Source of the DNA: Deltaproteobacteria bacterium RIFCSPHIGHO2_02_FULL_40_28
Lineage (GTDB): Bacteria > UBA10199 > 2-12-FULL-40-28
Length of the DNA stretch: 45,863 nt
Reading direction: 5' to 3'
Assembly (NCBI GenBank): GCA_001798135.1
Contig: MGRJ01000029.1
Location: forward strand, 1 to 45,863
Both the position numbers and the translations under genes were made by a program. The notes beneath the pieces were generated by a model, which was not told the DNA's origin, searched no databases, and worked only from the letters and a program-made list of their open reading frames with translations. Shown here piece after piece: positions 6,735 to 16,430 of the stretch (within the stretch, counting starts at the first letter, position 1; each line of letters starts with the position of its first letter).

Positions 6735-9700
6735 AGTTCCAGCTTGTGAACTTGCTTTTGGAGAAGCGATGAATAAATCATAATCTCCATCTCCATCAGG
6801 ATCGGCAAAAACCATGGCAGTTCCAGCTTCATCATCCGTTGCCCCATACCAACGGGTTAAACCTTCCTGATCGGTATCGATAGAAAAAGTACCTGGTGTA
6901 AAACCAAGAAGAGTGGCTCCATTCCAAAGCCCTACAAGACCGGCATCGGTTCCATAAGTATCATCCGAATAAGCTGATAGGGCTATTTCTGCTACCCCAT
7001 CTCCATCCGTGTCTGCTGCTGCCGCACTATTTCCAAAAAGATTTTGCTCTGTTGCAGGACCAGTTAATGTATAATCGGCATCGGTTGTGTCAAGACTGCC
7101 GCCCGCTGCTGCACTAAAGGTGGCACTGTTAGCTCCATTAGTTAAAAAGAGGTGGCAGGCTCCATCATAGCTAGCACTCACAGTTTCGTAAGGGGCACAA
7201 ACCAATACTTCATCCTGACCATCCCCATCCATATCGGGAATGATAAGAACCTGGTGTCCTAGTTTGGAAGAGGCGGCTCCATCGATGGTGATCCAACTTA
7301 TAGAATCAAGTGTTCCGCTTGTGATGTCTGTTCCTAAAACAAGGTTAACACGCCCTGTGTCAGAAGCATCATACTCGGTTTGGGAAACAGCTAAATCAGG
7401 TGTGCCATCTCCATCTACATCACCTGTACTCATGGAAGCGCCTGCTACATCACCCGAGCTTGTGCCTGTCATCAAGGCATCAGCATCGGTACGATCGTAG
7501 GCCCCAGAATAACGTGTGCCACTTCCATCAAAAAGAAGAACTGCACCTGTATTGCTGCTGTACCCTGCAGCCGAGGTAAATAATTCATCGTCCCCGTCTC
7601 CATCAATATCAGCATGGGTTGCAGCCCATCCCATGTATTCGTTGGCACTGAGACCATCAATTATTGCGTTGGCAGAAGAAGCAGAGACGGTGCCGGAAAG
7701 TGGGCCATAAAAAAGATAACCAGCTCCGTAGAGATAAGTTGAATTAGCAAAAGGGGCACCTACAAAGGCTTCATCATAACCATCTCCATCCACATCGCCC
7801 GCATTGGCAACAGCAAGACCATAATTATCACCAGCAGCTTCACCAGTACTGGTATGGCTTGCAGCAGAAGCAATAGCAGATGATGCGGGGGAGGCACTTC
7901 CCAAAACAGCAAAAGCAGCACCCGCATTGATTCCAGCCGTATCACTATAGGGTTCACCTGCTAATATATCATCGTACCCATCTCCATTAAAATTACCAGC
8001 AGCTAAAGTCGTATTTCCATAACCAAACAAGTCAGTTCCTGTGTAGCGAATACCACTGACTGTGGTTGCAAAAGGTCCTTCATAAGAAAGGCTGCAATCA
8101 TTGGGAAGTCCATCAATGGTTGAATCAGTAACGGTTGAACCGGTGTAACGGTTTGCATTGCCATCATCGCAATCGGTATTGTTACTTACTTCGTAGGTTG
8201 TTGTGGCATCACATAAATTGCTTCCGGTACTGGTTTCATCACCATAAGTATCATTATCCACATCGGGGAAGAAGGTAGTAAGACCTGTGGCTGGCAAATC
8301 ATTATTATCGGCGGTGCCATCGCAATCTTCATCGGTGTTAGAGGTATCGCAAACCTCGGTTTCGCCGGGGTTACGATCTGCATCGCCATCATCGCAGTCA
8401 CCGCTTGTGGCCACATAACCCGTTGGGGCTGTACAGGCCGCTGTTGTAGGAGATGAGGCCCCATAGCCGTCGCTATCCCCATCGTAATACCATGTGGAGG
8501 CATCGGTGGCTGAATCATCAGCCGTGCCATCACAATCTTCATCAACGCTATCGCAAATTTCTGAGGCCCCTGGATGGATGGTGTTGTCTCCATCGTCACA
8601 ATCGGTGTGGTCGGTGGTGCTGTAAGTTGCTGTAGCATCGCATAGGGAACTTCCTGTGCTGGAGGTGTCTCCATAACCATCCCCGTCTCCATCGGGATAA
8701 AAAGTGGTGAGGCCCGTGGTGGGAAGATCATCGTTGTCGGCAGCGCCGCTACAATCTTCATCGGTATCAAAGGCATCGCAAACCTCGGTTTCGCCGGGGT
8801 TGCGAGTAGGATCGGTGTCATCGCAGTCTGTAGCATCTGCCGTATAACCCGTGGGGGTTGTGCAACTGCCAGTAACGGTGCTATCGGTTGAAGAGCTGGC
8901 ATTGCCATAGCCATCTTCATCAATGTCTTCGTACCAAGTAAGCACATTGGTTGTTGGATCGGTATCATCACAGTCGCTGGTGTTAGAAACAAACCCTGCA
9001 GGGCGTGTGCAAGCCGCTTGTGTGCTTAAAGGATTTCCATAGCCATCTCCATCAGAATCTTCATACCAGGTGCGGGCATCAGAGGCAGTGTCTTCGTCAA
9101 TAGTGCCATCGCAGTTATTATCGGCACCATCGCAAACTTCTATAGCATCCGGATTAATGGCTGGATCGCTATCATCGCATTCTTCGCAGGCTGCAAAGCC
9201 ATCCACGTCGGCATCCGTATAACCAATGGAGCCATCACAGTTGTAATCTTCGGTATCGGTGCAAGATTCGTCGGCATCCGGGTTGTAGAGTGTACTGGTG
9301 TCGTCGCAATCTCCGTCGTAATCCACGTGACCTAAGGGTGTATCGCAGCTACCTTCTTCAACGCTGGTTGTGCTGGTTGAAGAGCCATAACCATCGGTAT
9401 CATTATCCTCATACCAAGTTTTAATTCCAACAAGGGCATCGAGATCATCACAATCATCGGCATTATCAACATAGCCTTCGGGAGGAAGGCAGCTGCCGGT
9501 TTCTGTACTGGTTACAAAAGAGTCAGGATTTCCATAGCCATCGCTGTCGGCATCTTCGTACCAGGTGATAACACCCACATCCAGATTGTTATCATCGCAG
9601 TCATCTGTATTTTCTACGTAACCTTCAGGAAGTTCACAGGTGTCTAGTGCGGCACTCGTGGCGGGATTGTCTGGGTCGCCCAAACCATCTCCGTCGGTAT

Positions 9701-10250
9701 CGGCATACCAGGTTAAAATATTCACATCGGGGTTGGTGTCATCGCAATCATCATCATTAAAAACGTATCCTTCGGTATCATCTTCAGGAATCGAGGTTCC
9801 TGTTTCTGGGTCGCCATACCCATCGCCATCGTTGTCTTCCCATGCATCAACGTACACAGTGGCATCTTCAATGTCTTGGCCATCACAATCCGAGTCAATT
9901 CCATCAGCGGTTTCAGCTTCGGGGGCACGGGGATTGATATCCTGGTTGGTGTCGTCGCAGTCACCACCAGGCAGGCCATCGATAATGTCATCTAAGGTAG
10001 GAGCATAATCATCAGCAACATACCCATCACCATCCTGGTCAAAATCGCTTAACCCATCGCAATCTCCATCAACGCCATCGTACCAGGTTTCGGCATTACC
10101 GGGCTGGGCCTCCGCATTGCTGTCATCACAATCAATACTACTGGGGGCCCCATCCCCATCGGCATCAGGATAAGACAGCGACCAATCGGTTGTTCCTTTA
10201 TCGGTAAAGCAGGCCGCGAGGAGAGTTAGCAATAAAGATGGAGCAGGCAT
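6708..10250 (-). CDS. Large secreted lipoprotein-like protein with MopE-type metal-binding repeats and FG-GAP repeats
   Basis: The 1180-residue product begins with a short hydrophobic signal ending LLAACF, a plausible lipobox. Residues about 25-720 carry many Asp-rich repeats of the MopE/PF11617 type. About nine modules read T-W-Y-x-D-x-D-x-D-G-Y-G and alternate with DCDD..NP.E.CD..DEDCDG. These bind calcium or other metal ions in known relatives. Residues about 730-1165 contain FG-GAP/integrin-like blades ([52 protein letters not shown]), likely a seven-blade propeller. The start ATG directly follows the TAA of the upstream gene (TAAATG), so it is translationally coupled. Its role is probably surface adhesion or metal binding, which is inference. 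Such proteins are frequent in Myxococcota. Confidence 0.82.
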   Translation of the reverse strand: MPAPSLLLTLLAACFTDKGTTDWSLSYPDADGDGAPSSIDCDDSNAEAQPGNAETWYDGVDGDCDGLSDFDQDGDGYVADDYAPTLDDIIDGLPGGDCDDTNQDINPRAPEAETADGIDSDCDGQDIEDATVYVDAWEDNDGDGYGDPETGTSIPEDDTEGYVFNDDDCDDTNPDVNILTWYADTDGDGLGDPDNPATSAALDTCELPEGYVENTDDCDDNNLDVGVITWYEDADSDGYGNPDSFVTSTETGSCLPPEGYVDNADDCDDLDALVGIKTWYEDNDTDGYGSSTSTTSVEEGSCDTPLGHVDYDGDCDDTSTLYNPDADESCTDTEDYNCDGSIGYTDADVDGFAACEECDDSDPAINPDAIEVCDGADNNCDGTIDEDTASDARTWYEDSDGDGYGNPLSTQAACTRPAGFVSNTSDCDDTDPTTNVLTWYEDIDEDGYGNASSSTDSTVTGSCTTPTGYTADATDCDDTDPTRNPGETEVCDAFDTDEDCSGAADNDDLPTTGLTTFYPDGDGDGYGDTSSTGSSLCDATATYSTTDHTDCDDGDNTIHPGASEICDSVDEDCDGTADDSATDASTWYYDGDSDGYGASSPTTAACTAPTGYVATSGDCDDGDADRNPGETEVCDTSNTDEDCDGTADNNDLPATGLTTFFPDVDNDTYGDETSTGSNLCDATTTYEVSNNTDCDDGNANRYTGSTVTDSTIDGLPNDCSLSYEGPFATTVSGIRYTGTDLFGYGNTTLAAGNFNGDGYDDILAGEPYSDTAGINAGAAFAVLGSASPASSAIASAASHTSTGEAAGDNYGLAVANAGDVDGDGYDEAFVGAPFANSTYLYGAGYLFYGPLSGTVSASSANAIIDGLSANEYMGWAATHADIDGDGDDELFTSAAGYSSNTGAVLLFDGSGTRYSGAYDRTDADALMTGTSSGDVAGASMSTGDVDGDGTPDLAVSQTEYDASDTGRVNLVLGTDITSGTLDSISWITIDGAASSKLGHQVLIIPDMDGDGQDEVLVCAPYETVSASYDGACHLFLTNGANSATFSAAAGGSLDTTDADYTLTGPATEQNLFGNSAAAADTDGDGVAEIALSAYSDDTYGTDAGLVGLWNGATLLGFTPGTFSIDTDQEGLTRWYGATDDEAGTAMVFADPDGDGDYDLFIASPKASSQAGTLDMQRNAY

Positions 10251-12692
10251 TTAAAATCCCTCCTGAATTTCATCGATGATTTTTAAAGGATCAACCACAG
10301 CGCCAACAACCCATTCGTTACCACTTGCCTGGACTGTGTTGCTAAATTGAACAGGCAAACCTGTTTCCCCGTGGGCATAGGCTGTAAAGGGAACAGAACC
10401 AAAAGCGATCGAGTCGCGACTCCCATAAACAGTAAGAGCATGGTTCAAAAATGTAGCTTGTACAATGGGGGCCACACGCATGTTCAAACCCAAACCACTG
10501 GCGTGGGCCAGATAGGGGGCAGTACCAACTGGGATATCTCCTTCTTGAGCGGAGAGACCCCTGGCCCCAAAGCGAATTCCTGCTGCAATGGCCCAATCAT
10601 CGCCATCATGATCAGTAATGCCAAGGGTTGCATGTTCCCTAAAGCCAAAGCCAGCCCCTCCCGCAAGTGTGGCTTCCCTGCCATCGATTCCCGGAAAAGG
10701 GGAGGTGTAATCACTTGTGGAGAAACCATCTACAAAAATATCCACGTCCATAAAACCATCAAGGACATCACCCTGCACAAGATACTGTCTCATTCCCACC
10801 ATCAGGGCTGGAGTAAAAGAGTGCCCCTCGTAGTTATAGCCATAAAAAGATAAATTTCCAGAACCCACTTCAGCTCCAACGCCGGTAGTGATTCTGCGTC
10901 TTATGTCATATTCGTTTTTATCACGAGTAACCTGAGGAGCAGCAATTTCATGCTCTGCCAATGGAGCCCCTGGCTCGTAGGTTCTTGTGGTGGTTTCCCC
11001 CCCATGTTCTGTGATGGTGGTTTGATTTTGCTGGGTGATGCTTGTAGTGTGAATATTGTTAAGCCAGTCATCATATTCAATGCGGGTTTCAATTACCACG
11101 TCATCCGCTGATGGACTGCTTGAATCGGGCCCAGGATTAATGATCGTTGTTTTTTTCACACGGCGTTCCAATAAATCCCACACGAAAGGATCTTTTCCAA
11201 AACGTTCCACTTCACGGGTAAAGGTGATCTGGCCGTCCTGTGCGCTGCTTGCTATTTCAGTGATGACAATTTTTCTTAAAATGGGTGTTCCTTGTTTTGT
11301 AACACTAACAAATCCCGTGGATGTAGTGACAATAACTTGTTCCCCTGTTTTTTTATCGGTGTACACTCTGTTTTTCACATCCCAGGGTTCTTCGGGTTTT
11401 CTTTCTACACGAGATGGTTTTTCTAACTCCTCTGTTTGGGGTGCTGCTTCAGGTTCTGGCGCTGTTACTGGTTGTGCTGCTAATTCTGTTGGCGTTATGG
11501 AGCCCAGTTTTTGGGTCCAATAGAAACGATAAATGGGGGGCTCTCCATCTGGTTTTGTACTATAGTCATCCAAAAACCAACCCCTAATTTCAACCATCCC
11601 TGTTACAGTGGGATGGATAGTAAACCCTTGTCCCGTTTGTTCGATAGGGTATTGAGTAGACTCATCTAAAAAAAGAATATTGTCCATGCTGGGGATATAA
11701 AATTTGCCAGAAGGAGGGATTTCTTGGCCCGGTACGGGGGTAAGCGTGATTGTCTGCCAAGTGTTTTGTGTACGATAGGTTCGTTCTTTAAAAACAGGCT
11801 TTCCTTCTAAATCGACTTTATAGCCTTTTTCATCAATCAAGTATCCTAGGGCGTCGATATGGTGTTGTGTTTGGGTATCAATGTATTCCCTTTGCGTATC
11901 ATCGAATCCCTGCCGCTCTGCTGGGATTTGTACCCCTAATTCTTGGGAGGCATGGATTATGTCTGTGTAGCCAAAACGATTACGCTCATAACAATTTCCG
12001 CGCCAAACTGTGTCTGTATAGAGGCGAAGATTAATTGTCCCGTCTGTTTCGAGATGAGGGGTATAAACAACAGGGGTGGTTCGGTTGGCAATTGTAACGT
12101 GTTCTGTGCCACTATCCGGAGGATTGAAGGTTTGTACTTGTTCATCAGTGGGAATAGAATCAATGAGTGTTCCGTCGGGGAGTTGATCATTGGTTACCCA
12201 CACATTGTGCCGATAACGAAAAGAATCAGGGACATCCTCGATTATTGTTTCCGAAAGAATCGTGATCTCTTTGGCCTTGATTGGAGTAATGGGGGACTTA
12301 AAAATAATTTCATAGATGGTGACTTCTTGTTTTCTTTCAATCACTCGTCCGTCTCCATCCGTGATCCGGAGTGTTTGAGGAATCTTTACTACCTCGTTGA
12401 TTTTTTCAATAGCGTAGGGAGCATTTTGAAGGAGATAATATTTATCAGGTAGACGCCAGATTTCTTGGAGGCTTAGGCTAGCTTCTTGGGGTTGGGCAGT
12501 AGGGACGGGGTCACTTTTCTTTTTGCCAGATTCTACATCATTAAGTGTTTCTTCATCCCCGGCCAAGGCAAACCCATCTCCCTCTTCCTCTGATCCTAGA
12601 AGGACAGGGGGTGCTAGGGCTTCATCACCTTCCTCAGGGGCAGGGGGTGAGAGCACTGGTCTTGCATCATCAACAATCAAACGATCAGCCAT
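10251..12692 (-). CDS. Large protein of unknown function with a possible C-terminal outer-membrane beta-barrel
   Basis: The 813-residue product has an acidic Pro-rich start (residues 1-70) with no classical signal peptide. A long beta-rich region with repeated ITIL/TITLTPVPG-type strands, possibly Ig-like, follows. A Pro/Glu linker lies around residues 395-430. The last 220 residues (GVGAEVGSGNLSFYGYNYEGH, AGGAGFGFREHATLGI, AAGIRFGARGL) show short alternating strands with Gly/aromatics and end in Phe, as outer-membrane barrels do. AAGGAG lies about nine bases before the ATG. It is first in a two-gene operon with the MopE/FG-GAP protein, which suggests that it exports, anchors or displays that protein. 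This is inference, and I cannot name the family. Confidence 0.6.
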   Translation of the reverse strand: MADRLIVDDARPVLSPPAPEEGDEALAPPVLLGSEEEGDGFALAGDEETLNDVESGKKKSDPVPTAQPQEASLSLQEIWRLPDKYYLLQNAPYAIEKINEVVKIPQTLRITDGDGRVIERKQEVTIYEIIFKSPITPIKAKEITILSETIIEDVPDSFRYRHNVWVTNDQLPDGTLIDSIPTDEQVQTFNPPDSGTEHVTIANRTTPVVYTPHLETDGTINLRLYTDTVWRGNCYERNRFGYTDIIHASQELGVQIPAERQGFDDTQREYIDTQTQHHIDALGYLIDEKGYKVDLEGKPVFKERTYRTQNTWQTITLTPVPGQEIPPSGKFYIPSMDNILFLDESTQYPIEQTGQGFTIHPTVTGMVEIRGWFLDDYSTKPDGEPPIYRFYWTQKLGSITPTELAAQPVTAPEPEAAPQTEELEKPSRVERKPEEPWDVKNRVYTDKKTGEQVIVTTSTGFVSVTKQGTPILRKIVITEIASSAQDGQITFTREVERFGKDPFVWDLLERRVKKTTIINPGPDSSSPSADDVVIETRIEYDDWLNNIHTTSITQQNQTTITEHGGETTTRTYEPGAPLAEHEIAAPQVTRDKNEYDIRRRITTGVGAEVGSGNLSFYGYNYEGHSFTPALMVGMRQYLVQGDVLDGFMDVDIFVDGFSTSDYTSPFPGIDGREATLAGGAGFGFREHATLGITDHDGDDWAIAAGIRFGARGLSAQEGDIPVGTAPYLAHASGLGLNMRVAPIVQATFLNHALTVYGSRDSIAFGSVPFTAYAHGETGLPVQFSNTVQASGNEWVVGAVVDPLKIIDEIQEGF

Positions 12693-12802
12693 CCGATGGA
12701 CTCCTTAAAAGGGCTTCACTAACCCTATATTTTCGGCACAATCAAGCAAAAGTTGCTAAAATAATGCATTGCGTTAAAAAACGATGAAAGACAAGAAAAA
12801 GT

Positions 12803-12838
12803 TTTATGGTTTTAAGGGTCTAGTATATAATTTCCTTT
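12803..12838 (+). promoter_or_regulatory. Promoter of tldD, probably giving a leaderless mRNA
   Basis: A perfect -10 box TATAAT lies at 12826-12831. A weak -35 (TTTATG) lies at 12803-12808 with a 17-base spacer. The expected transcription start near 12838 is two bases from the ATG at 12840, and no Shine-Dalgarno precedes that ATG. Confidence 0.55.
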
Positions 12839-12839
12839 C

Positions 12840-14237
12840 ATGCTTTCCAAACCCCATATCACCCAGGTTTTAGAAGAAGCTCTTTCTACTGGTGGAGATT
12901 GGTCTGATCTTTTCATGGAAGAAACCAAACGCCACACGGCAGAACTTTCTGAAAATACAATTAAAAGTGTGGCTCATAACGAAAACACAGGGGCCGGGGT
13001 AAGGGTGGTTAAAGATGGCAAAGAATTTTATGCCTACACCAACGATTTAAGCCGTGAAGGTTTAGGAAAAATTGCCAGGGAAGTAGCCAGTGCTGTTTCT
13101 AATAAAGGCCCAGGTAAAAAAGTGGCTTTGGATACTTCGCAAGTTCAAAGAAGTAACGCCCAACAATCACCCGAACGGGTGACCCCCAAAGGGGGCCTGC
13201 AAACCCACGAAGTGGGGATTGCACTTTTACGCAAGGCCAATGAGGTAGCAAGGCTGGTTTCGCCTGAGATTGTGCAGGTTAATGCGAGTTACTTGGATGA
13301 AGTTCAAAACGTGTTGGTGGCTAATTCGGATGGGATGATTAAAAACGATACCCGCACGCGCGGAAGGTTTTATGTAACAAGCATTGCAGGTTGTGGGCAG
13401 GAAAAGCAAGTGGGAACAGAGTCTCCGGGTGCCTCGAAGGGTTTTGATTTTTTCGAATCACTTGATGTTGATGCGTGTGCGAAAAATTCGGCAGAATCAG
13501 CTTTGCGTATGTTAACGGCAGGGCCTAGCCCCCGGGGCCGCATGACGGTAATTATCGATTCGGGTTTTGGCGGGGTTATTTTTCATGAGGCCTGTGGGCA
13601 TTTATTAGAGGCCAGTGCTGTGGCCAAAAAATCAACGGTGTTTGCTGAAAGTATGGGGCAAGTGATTGCTTCATCTTGCGTATCAGCGGTTGATGATGGA
13701 ACATTAAAATCTGAATGGGGTTCTCAAACCATGGATGATGAAGGTTTTCCCACTCAAAGAAATTTACTTATTGAAAATGGGGTACTTAAATCTTTTTTAG
13801 TTGATCGTTTAAATGGAGAAAGATTGGGGTTGAAGGTAACGGGTTCTTCACGTCGGCAATCTTATCGTTTTTCGCCTACCTCACGGATGAATAATACTTT
13901 TATTTTGCCGGGCACTTCTAGTTTAACTCAAATGATTACCGAAACCGATTATGGTTTATACGCCAAAAAACTAGGTGGGGGTTCGGTAAATCCGGCCACA
14001 GGAGAATTTAATTTTGCAGTAACAGAAGGCTATATGATTCGCAAAGGCTTGATAGCAGAACCTGTGCGGGGTGCTGTTTTAATTGGTCGCGGAGAGGAAA
14101 TTTTAAAAAAAATTGATCGTGTTGGAAGCGAATTAAAATTAGCGCAAGGTTTGTGTGGTGCAGCTTCGGGCTGGGTGCCCGTGGATGTAGGCCAGCCTCC
14201 CATTCGTGTGCAGGATTTGTTGGTGGGAGGGAGATGA
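12840..14237 (+). CDS. tldD: TldD, zinc metalloprotease subunit
   Basis: The 465-residue product is the catalytic half of the TldD/TldE heterodimer, which threads unfolded peptides such as the CcdA antitoxin or microcin precursors and cuts them. The metal-binding and catalytic motif HEACGH is at residues 249-254 in GVIFHEACGHLLEAS. Other family blocks are MDDEGFPTQRNLLIENGVL, RLGLKVTGSSRRQSYRF.PTSRMNNTF, and the C-terminal CGAASGWVPVDVGQPPIRV. Residues about 106-125 (QQSPERVTPKGGL) are encoded by small palindromes and look inserted. The start has no Shine-Dalgarno and is probably leaderless. tldE follows 107 bases downstream, after a family B repeat. Confidence 0.96.
   Translation: MLSKPHITQVLEEALSTGGDWSDLFMEETKRHTAELSENTIKSVAHNENTGAGVRVVKDGKEFYAYTNDLSREGLGKIAREVASAVSNKGPGKKVALDTSQVQRSNAQQSPERVTPKGGLQTHEVGIALLRKANEVARLVSPEIVQVNASYLDEVQNVLVANSDGMIKNDTRTRGRFYVTSIAGCGQEKQVGTESPGASKGFDFFESLDVDACAKNSAESALRMLTAGPSPRGRMTVIIDSGFGGVIFHEACGHLLEASAVAKKSTVFAESMGQVIASSCVSAVDDGTLKSEWGSQTMDDEGFPTQRNLLIENGVLKSFLVDRLNGERLGLKVTGSSRRQSYRFSPTSRMNNTFILPGTSSLTQMITETDYGLYAKKLGGGSVNPATGEFNFAVTEGYMIRKGLIAEPVRGAVLIGRGEEILKKIDRVGSELKLAQGLCGAASGWVPVDVGQPPIRVQDLLVGGR
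13168..13196. repeat. Pair of small palindromes inside tldD
   Basis: CACCCGAACGGGTG is followed by CCCCCAAAGGGGG, read in frame as SPERVTPKGGL. These adjoining palindromes look like another in-frame repeat insertion. This copy differs in sequence from families A to C. Confidence 0.5.
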
Positions 14238-14244
14238 TATTTTA

Positions 14245-14333
14245 TCCCCTCCCCCTTGAGGGGGGAGGGTTAGGGAGAGGGTGAAAATTTTAACACCCCT
14301 CACCCTGCACCCTCTCCCCCAAGGGGAGAGGGG
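14245..14333. repeat. Palindromic repeat, CCCCTCCC family (family B)
   Basis: Two hairpins in tandem (CCCCTCCCCCTTGAGGGGGG and CCTCTCCCCCAAGGGGAGAGG) lie between tldD and tldE. The right end GGGGAGAGGGGAAATATTGG runs into the start of tldE and supplies its only Shine-Dalgarno-like sequence. Confidence 0.8.
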
Positions 14334-14344
14334 AAATATTGGAG

Positions 14345-15718
14345 ATGATTTATTGGAATAAATACATGCTTAAAGATAAAGTAATTCAAGTTTTCAATTC
14401 TGCTCTCGCCGATAAAAAAAAATATGGTGTCGATCATCTTTTTTTATCTGGGCTTTTACGTTCTCAAAAGGGTGTTTCTCTTTTTGAAGGTAAAATCGAT
14501 TCTGTTGAGGTGGCAGATGAAATCAAAATAGGTGTGTGGGTTGGCTGTGGTGGTCATTGGGGATCGTCTTCATTGGAATCGGTAGATGGAAAAAAAATTT
14601 CAGAAGCTATTTTAAAAGCCAAAGAAGTTTCACATTTTTTGGATCCCGATCCTTCTTTTAATTTAAGTGAGCCTTCTCCAAAACCAGTTATTTTAAATCA
14701 AATTGATTCCTCCATTCCTGCTCTTTCTTTGGACCAATTAGAAGAAATTACTTTAATCATGGAAGGAAGGGCTAAAAATTTTTCTCCCCTGATTACAAAT
14801 GTTCCCCATGTGGTGTGTGGATATGATCATGTGGCCCGCATTGTAGCTAATTCCAAGGGTGTGATGGTTGTAGAAGAAAATGCCCAGATGGGAGGAAGTC
14901 TTTCTATTACAGCACAGGGGAAGGATGGCCGTCTTGTTAATTGTTATGATGGTAAAAGGGTAACAAATTTTAAAGATTTTATACCAGCTGATATAGTGAA
15001 TGATGTAGCAACAGAGGCTATAGGCAGGGTTAATCCCCAAAAGGGAACTACAGGTTTATGGCCTATTATTTTTTCTCCTCGAACTTTAGCTCAGCTTCTG
15101 ATGAATTTTTGGAGTATTTTTAGCGGTGATTTTGCTTATCGCAAAATGACTCGCTTTGAGGGGCAATTAGGGGAAAAAGTGATGGCGCCCAATTTTTCAA
15201 TTGTTGATGAAGGCCTTTTTGGCTTAGTGCCCCATAGTTATGATGCCGAAGGGAGTGTGGTACAAAGCCGTTCTTTAATTCAAAACGGAATTTTACAAGG
15301 TTTTTGTCACAACATTTACACGGCCAGTAAGTGTGATGTTAAAACGACGGGTAATGCAAGTGGGGGGCTCGAATCCTCCCCGCAAGTTTCTGCAGCCAAT
15401 TTAAAGTTTACAGGAAAAACAATTCCTGTTTTACAAATGATTTCCACCATGAAAAAGGGTATTTTAATTACCGAGCTTCATGGTTCTGCAGCTTCTCCTA
15501 TTTCAGGTGAGTTTTCGTATGGGGCGTTAGGGTATTGGATTGAAAATGGAGCAAAAGTTTGTCCCATTGCCGATTTTACAATTGCAGGTAATTTTTTTGA
15601 TTTTCTTAAAAACATTGAAGCTCTTGGTGATGATGCCAATTATTTTTTCCCGCATCTTTTTGGATCTTACGGAGGCGCTAGTTTATTGGTAAATCAATTA
15701 GCTGTTTCGGGGCAATAG
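14345..15718 (+). CDS. pmbA: TldE/PmbA, non-catalytic partner of TldD
   Basis: The product of about 457 residues is the TldE partner that forms the TldD/E proteolytic chamber and lacks the HExxxH motif. Family features are FEGKIDSVEVADEIKIGVWV near the N-terminus, the GGSLSITAQGKDG block, FSPRTLAQLLMNFWSIFSGD, SIVDEGLFGLVPHSYDAEG and the C-terminal FGSYGGASLLVNQLAVSGQ. The start could be TTG 14339, ATG 14345 or ATG 14366. I chose 14345 because GGGGAGAGG lies about 12 bases upstream. That ribosome binding site comes from the repeat between the two genes. Co-transcription with tldD is likely. Confidence 0.93.
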   Translation: MIYWNKYMLKDKVIQVFNSALADKKKYGVDHLFLSGLLRSQKGVSLFEGKIDSVEVADEIKIGVWVGCGGHWGSSSLESVDGKKISEAILKAKEVSHFLDPDPSFNLSEPSPKPVILNQIDSSIPALSLDQLEEITLIMEGRAKNFSPLITNVPHVVCGYDHVARIVANSKGVMVVEENAQMGGSLSITAQGKDGRLVNCYDGKRVTNFKDFIPADIVNDVATEAIGRVNPQKGTTGLWPIIFSPRTLAQLLMNFWSIFSGDFAYRKMTRFEGQLGEKVMAPNFSIVDEGLFGLVPHSYDAEGSVVQSRSLIQNGILQGFCHNIYTASKCDVKTTGNASGGLESSPQVSAANLKFTGKTIPVLQMISTMKKGILITELHGSAASPISGEFSYGALGYWIENGAKVCPIADFTIAGNFFDFLKNIEALGDDANYFFPHLFGSYGGASLLVNQLAVSGQ

Positions 15719-15720
15719 AT

Positions 15721-15830
15721 GTAGGGCGCCGGGGGGAGTGTTTTTTTCGTCGCTGCGGAACTCCTCGCCTTGAAGGCTCGTCAGACAGTCCTCGCTCCTC
15801 AAAAAACACTCCCCCCGGCTCAGCCCTTAC
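15721..15830. repeat. Long imperfect inverted repeat (about 28-bp arms)
   Basis: The left arm GTAGGGCGCCGGGGGGAGTG with T7 (15721-15747) pairs with A6 and CACTCCCCCCGGCTCAGCCC (15801-15830), with only a 3-base bulge. The centre (15748-15800) contains CTCGCCTTGAAGGCTCG and GTCCTCGCTCC. It could end tldE transcription. It also contains the last codons of the frameshifted gene on the other strand. Its architecture resembles the 3245-3404 element. Confidence 0.75.
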
Positions 15831-16140
15831 GTTGTTTTATCTTCCGGGATTAAATGAGGATCAATTTTGAAAACCAAACCAGCTCCAAGGGCCAAACCCC
15901 AGGTGTGTATTATTTGTTGAGTAATAAAAGGAGGCGAAATTCGTTTAAAACCTGGGTTTGAGACCCAAAGCGAAGGAAGGTCGACCTCCAACCAGGTGCT
16001 TGTTTTTGTGTGGTTATTTCAATGGCTTCGGCTTCAATGCAGGTGGGAGTAGGTAGTAAGGGCGTATGGTCATACGCCCCTACTACCACTTCTACATCCT
16101 GATACAGTTCTAAAGCTTCAGACTTACCCCAAACTTGCAT
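15827..16140 (-). pseudogene. Small frameshifted gene of unknown function with a repeat insertion
   Basis: One frame runs from ATG at 16140 (MQVWGKSEALELYQDVEVVV) to a stop at 15910. From about 16005 the -1 frame is also open and reads TSTWLEVDLPSLWVSNPGF, then ITQQIIHTWGLALGAGLVFKIDP, ending in TAA at 15827. Both halves look protein-like, so a single base change near the A5 run at about 16009 probably broke one gene of about 100 codons. The N-terminal half also carries a family C hairpin (16055-16085) read as VGAYDHTPLLP. The family is not recognised. A sequencing error or programmed shift cannot be excluded. Confidence 0.45.
16055..16085. repeat. TAGGGGC-type palindrome (family C) inside the broken gene
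   Basis: AGTAAGGGCGTATG and CATACGCCCCTACT pair around a 2-base loop. Similar elements starting TAGGGGC and ending GCCCCTA lie at 29143-29172 and 31639-31696. Confidence 0.7.
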
Positions 16141-16269
16141 ACTATCCTTCCCATTGAGTTAATGATGCAACCCTTGTGCCATAGATTAGTTTTTTGAAAA
16201 ACGGAGTATCCTTAAATGTGTAGAGGTGCCCTTTGAGGCGCCCCAGTTGGAAAACTCATTGTAAACATA

Positions 16270-16392
16270 GAGATTTTTTGCCCACCTCTAATCTTTGTCA
16301 TTCCCGCGGAGGCGGGAATCTATCTTTAATTTTTTAAGATGGATCCCCGTTTTCACGGGGATGACAAAAAAATAGGGTTTTGCAAAAATCTC
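16270..16392. mobile_element. MITE-like element with GTCATTCCC core and a different terminal repeat
   Basis: GAGATTTTTTGC (16270-16281) and GCAAAAATCTC (16382-16392) are near-perfect terminal inverted repeats. They surround the GTCATTCCC...GGGGATGAC core (16297-16365), which the two 131-bp MITEs also carry with other ends. No target duplication is obvious. The rest of the gene-free stretch 16141-16482 holds a family C hairpin at 16431-16455, and I see nothing else in it. Confidence 0.5.
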
Positions 16393-16430
16393 AATTTGAA
16401 AAACGGTCAAGATGTTGACGAATATTCTTG

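Noticed and set aside
8186-8992. Long open frame (268 codons) antiparallel/alternate to the MopE repeats
   Set aside because: It is a shadow created by the regular GAT/GAC-rich repeats of the real gene. Its Met/Pro-rich composition is not protein-like.
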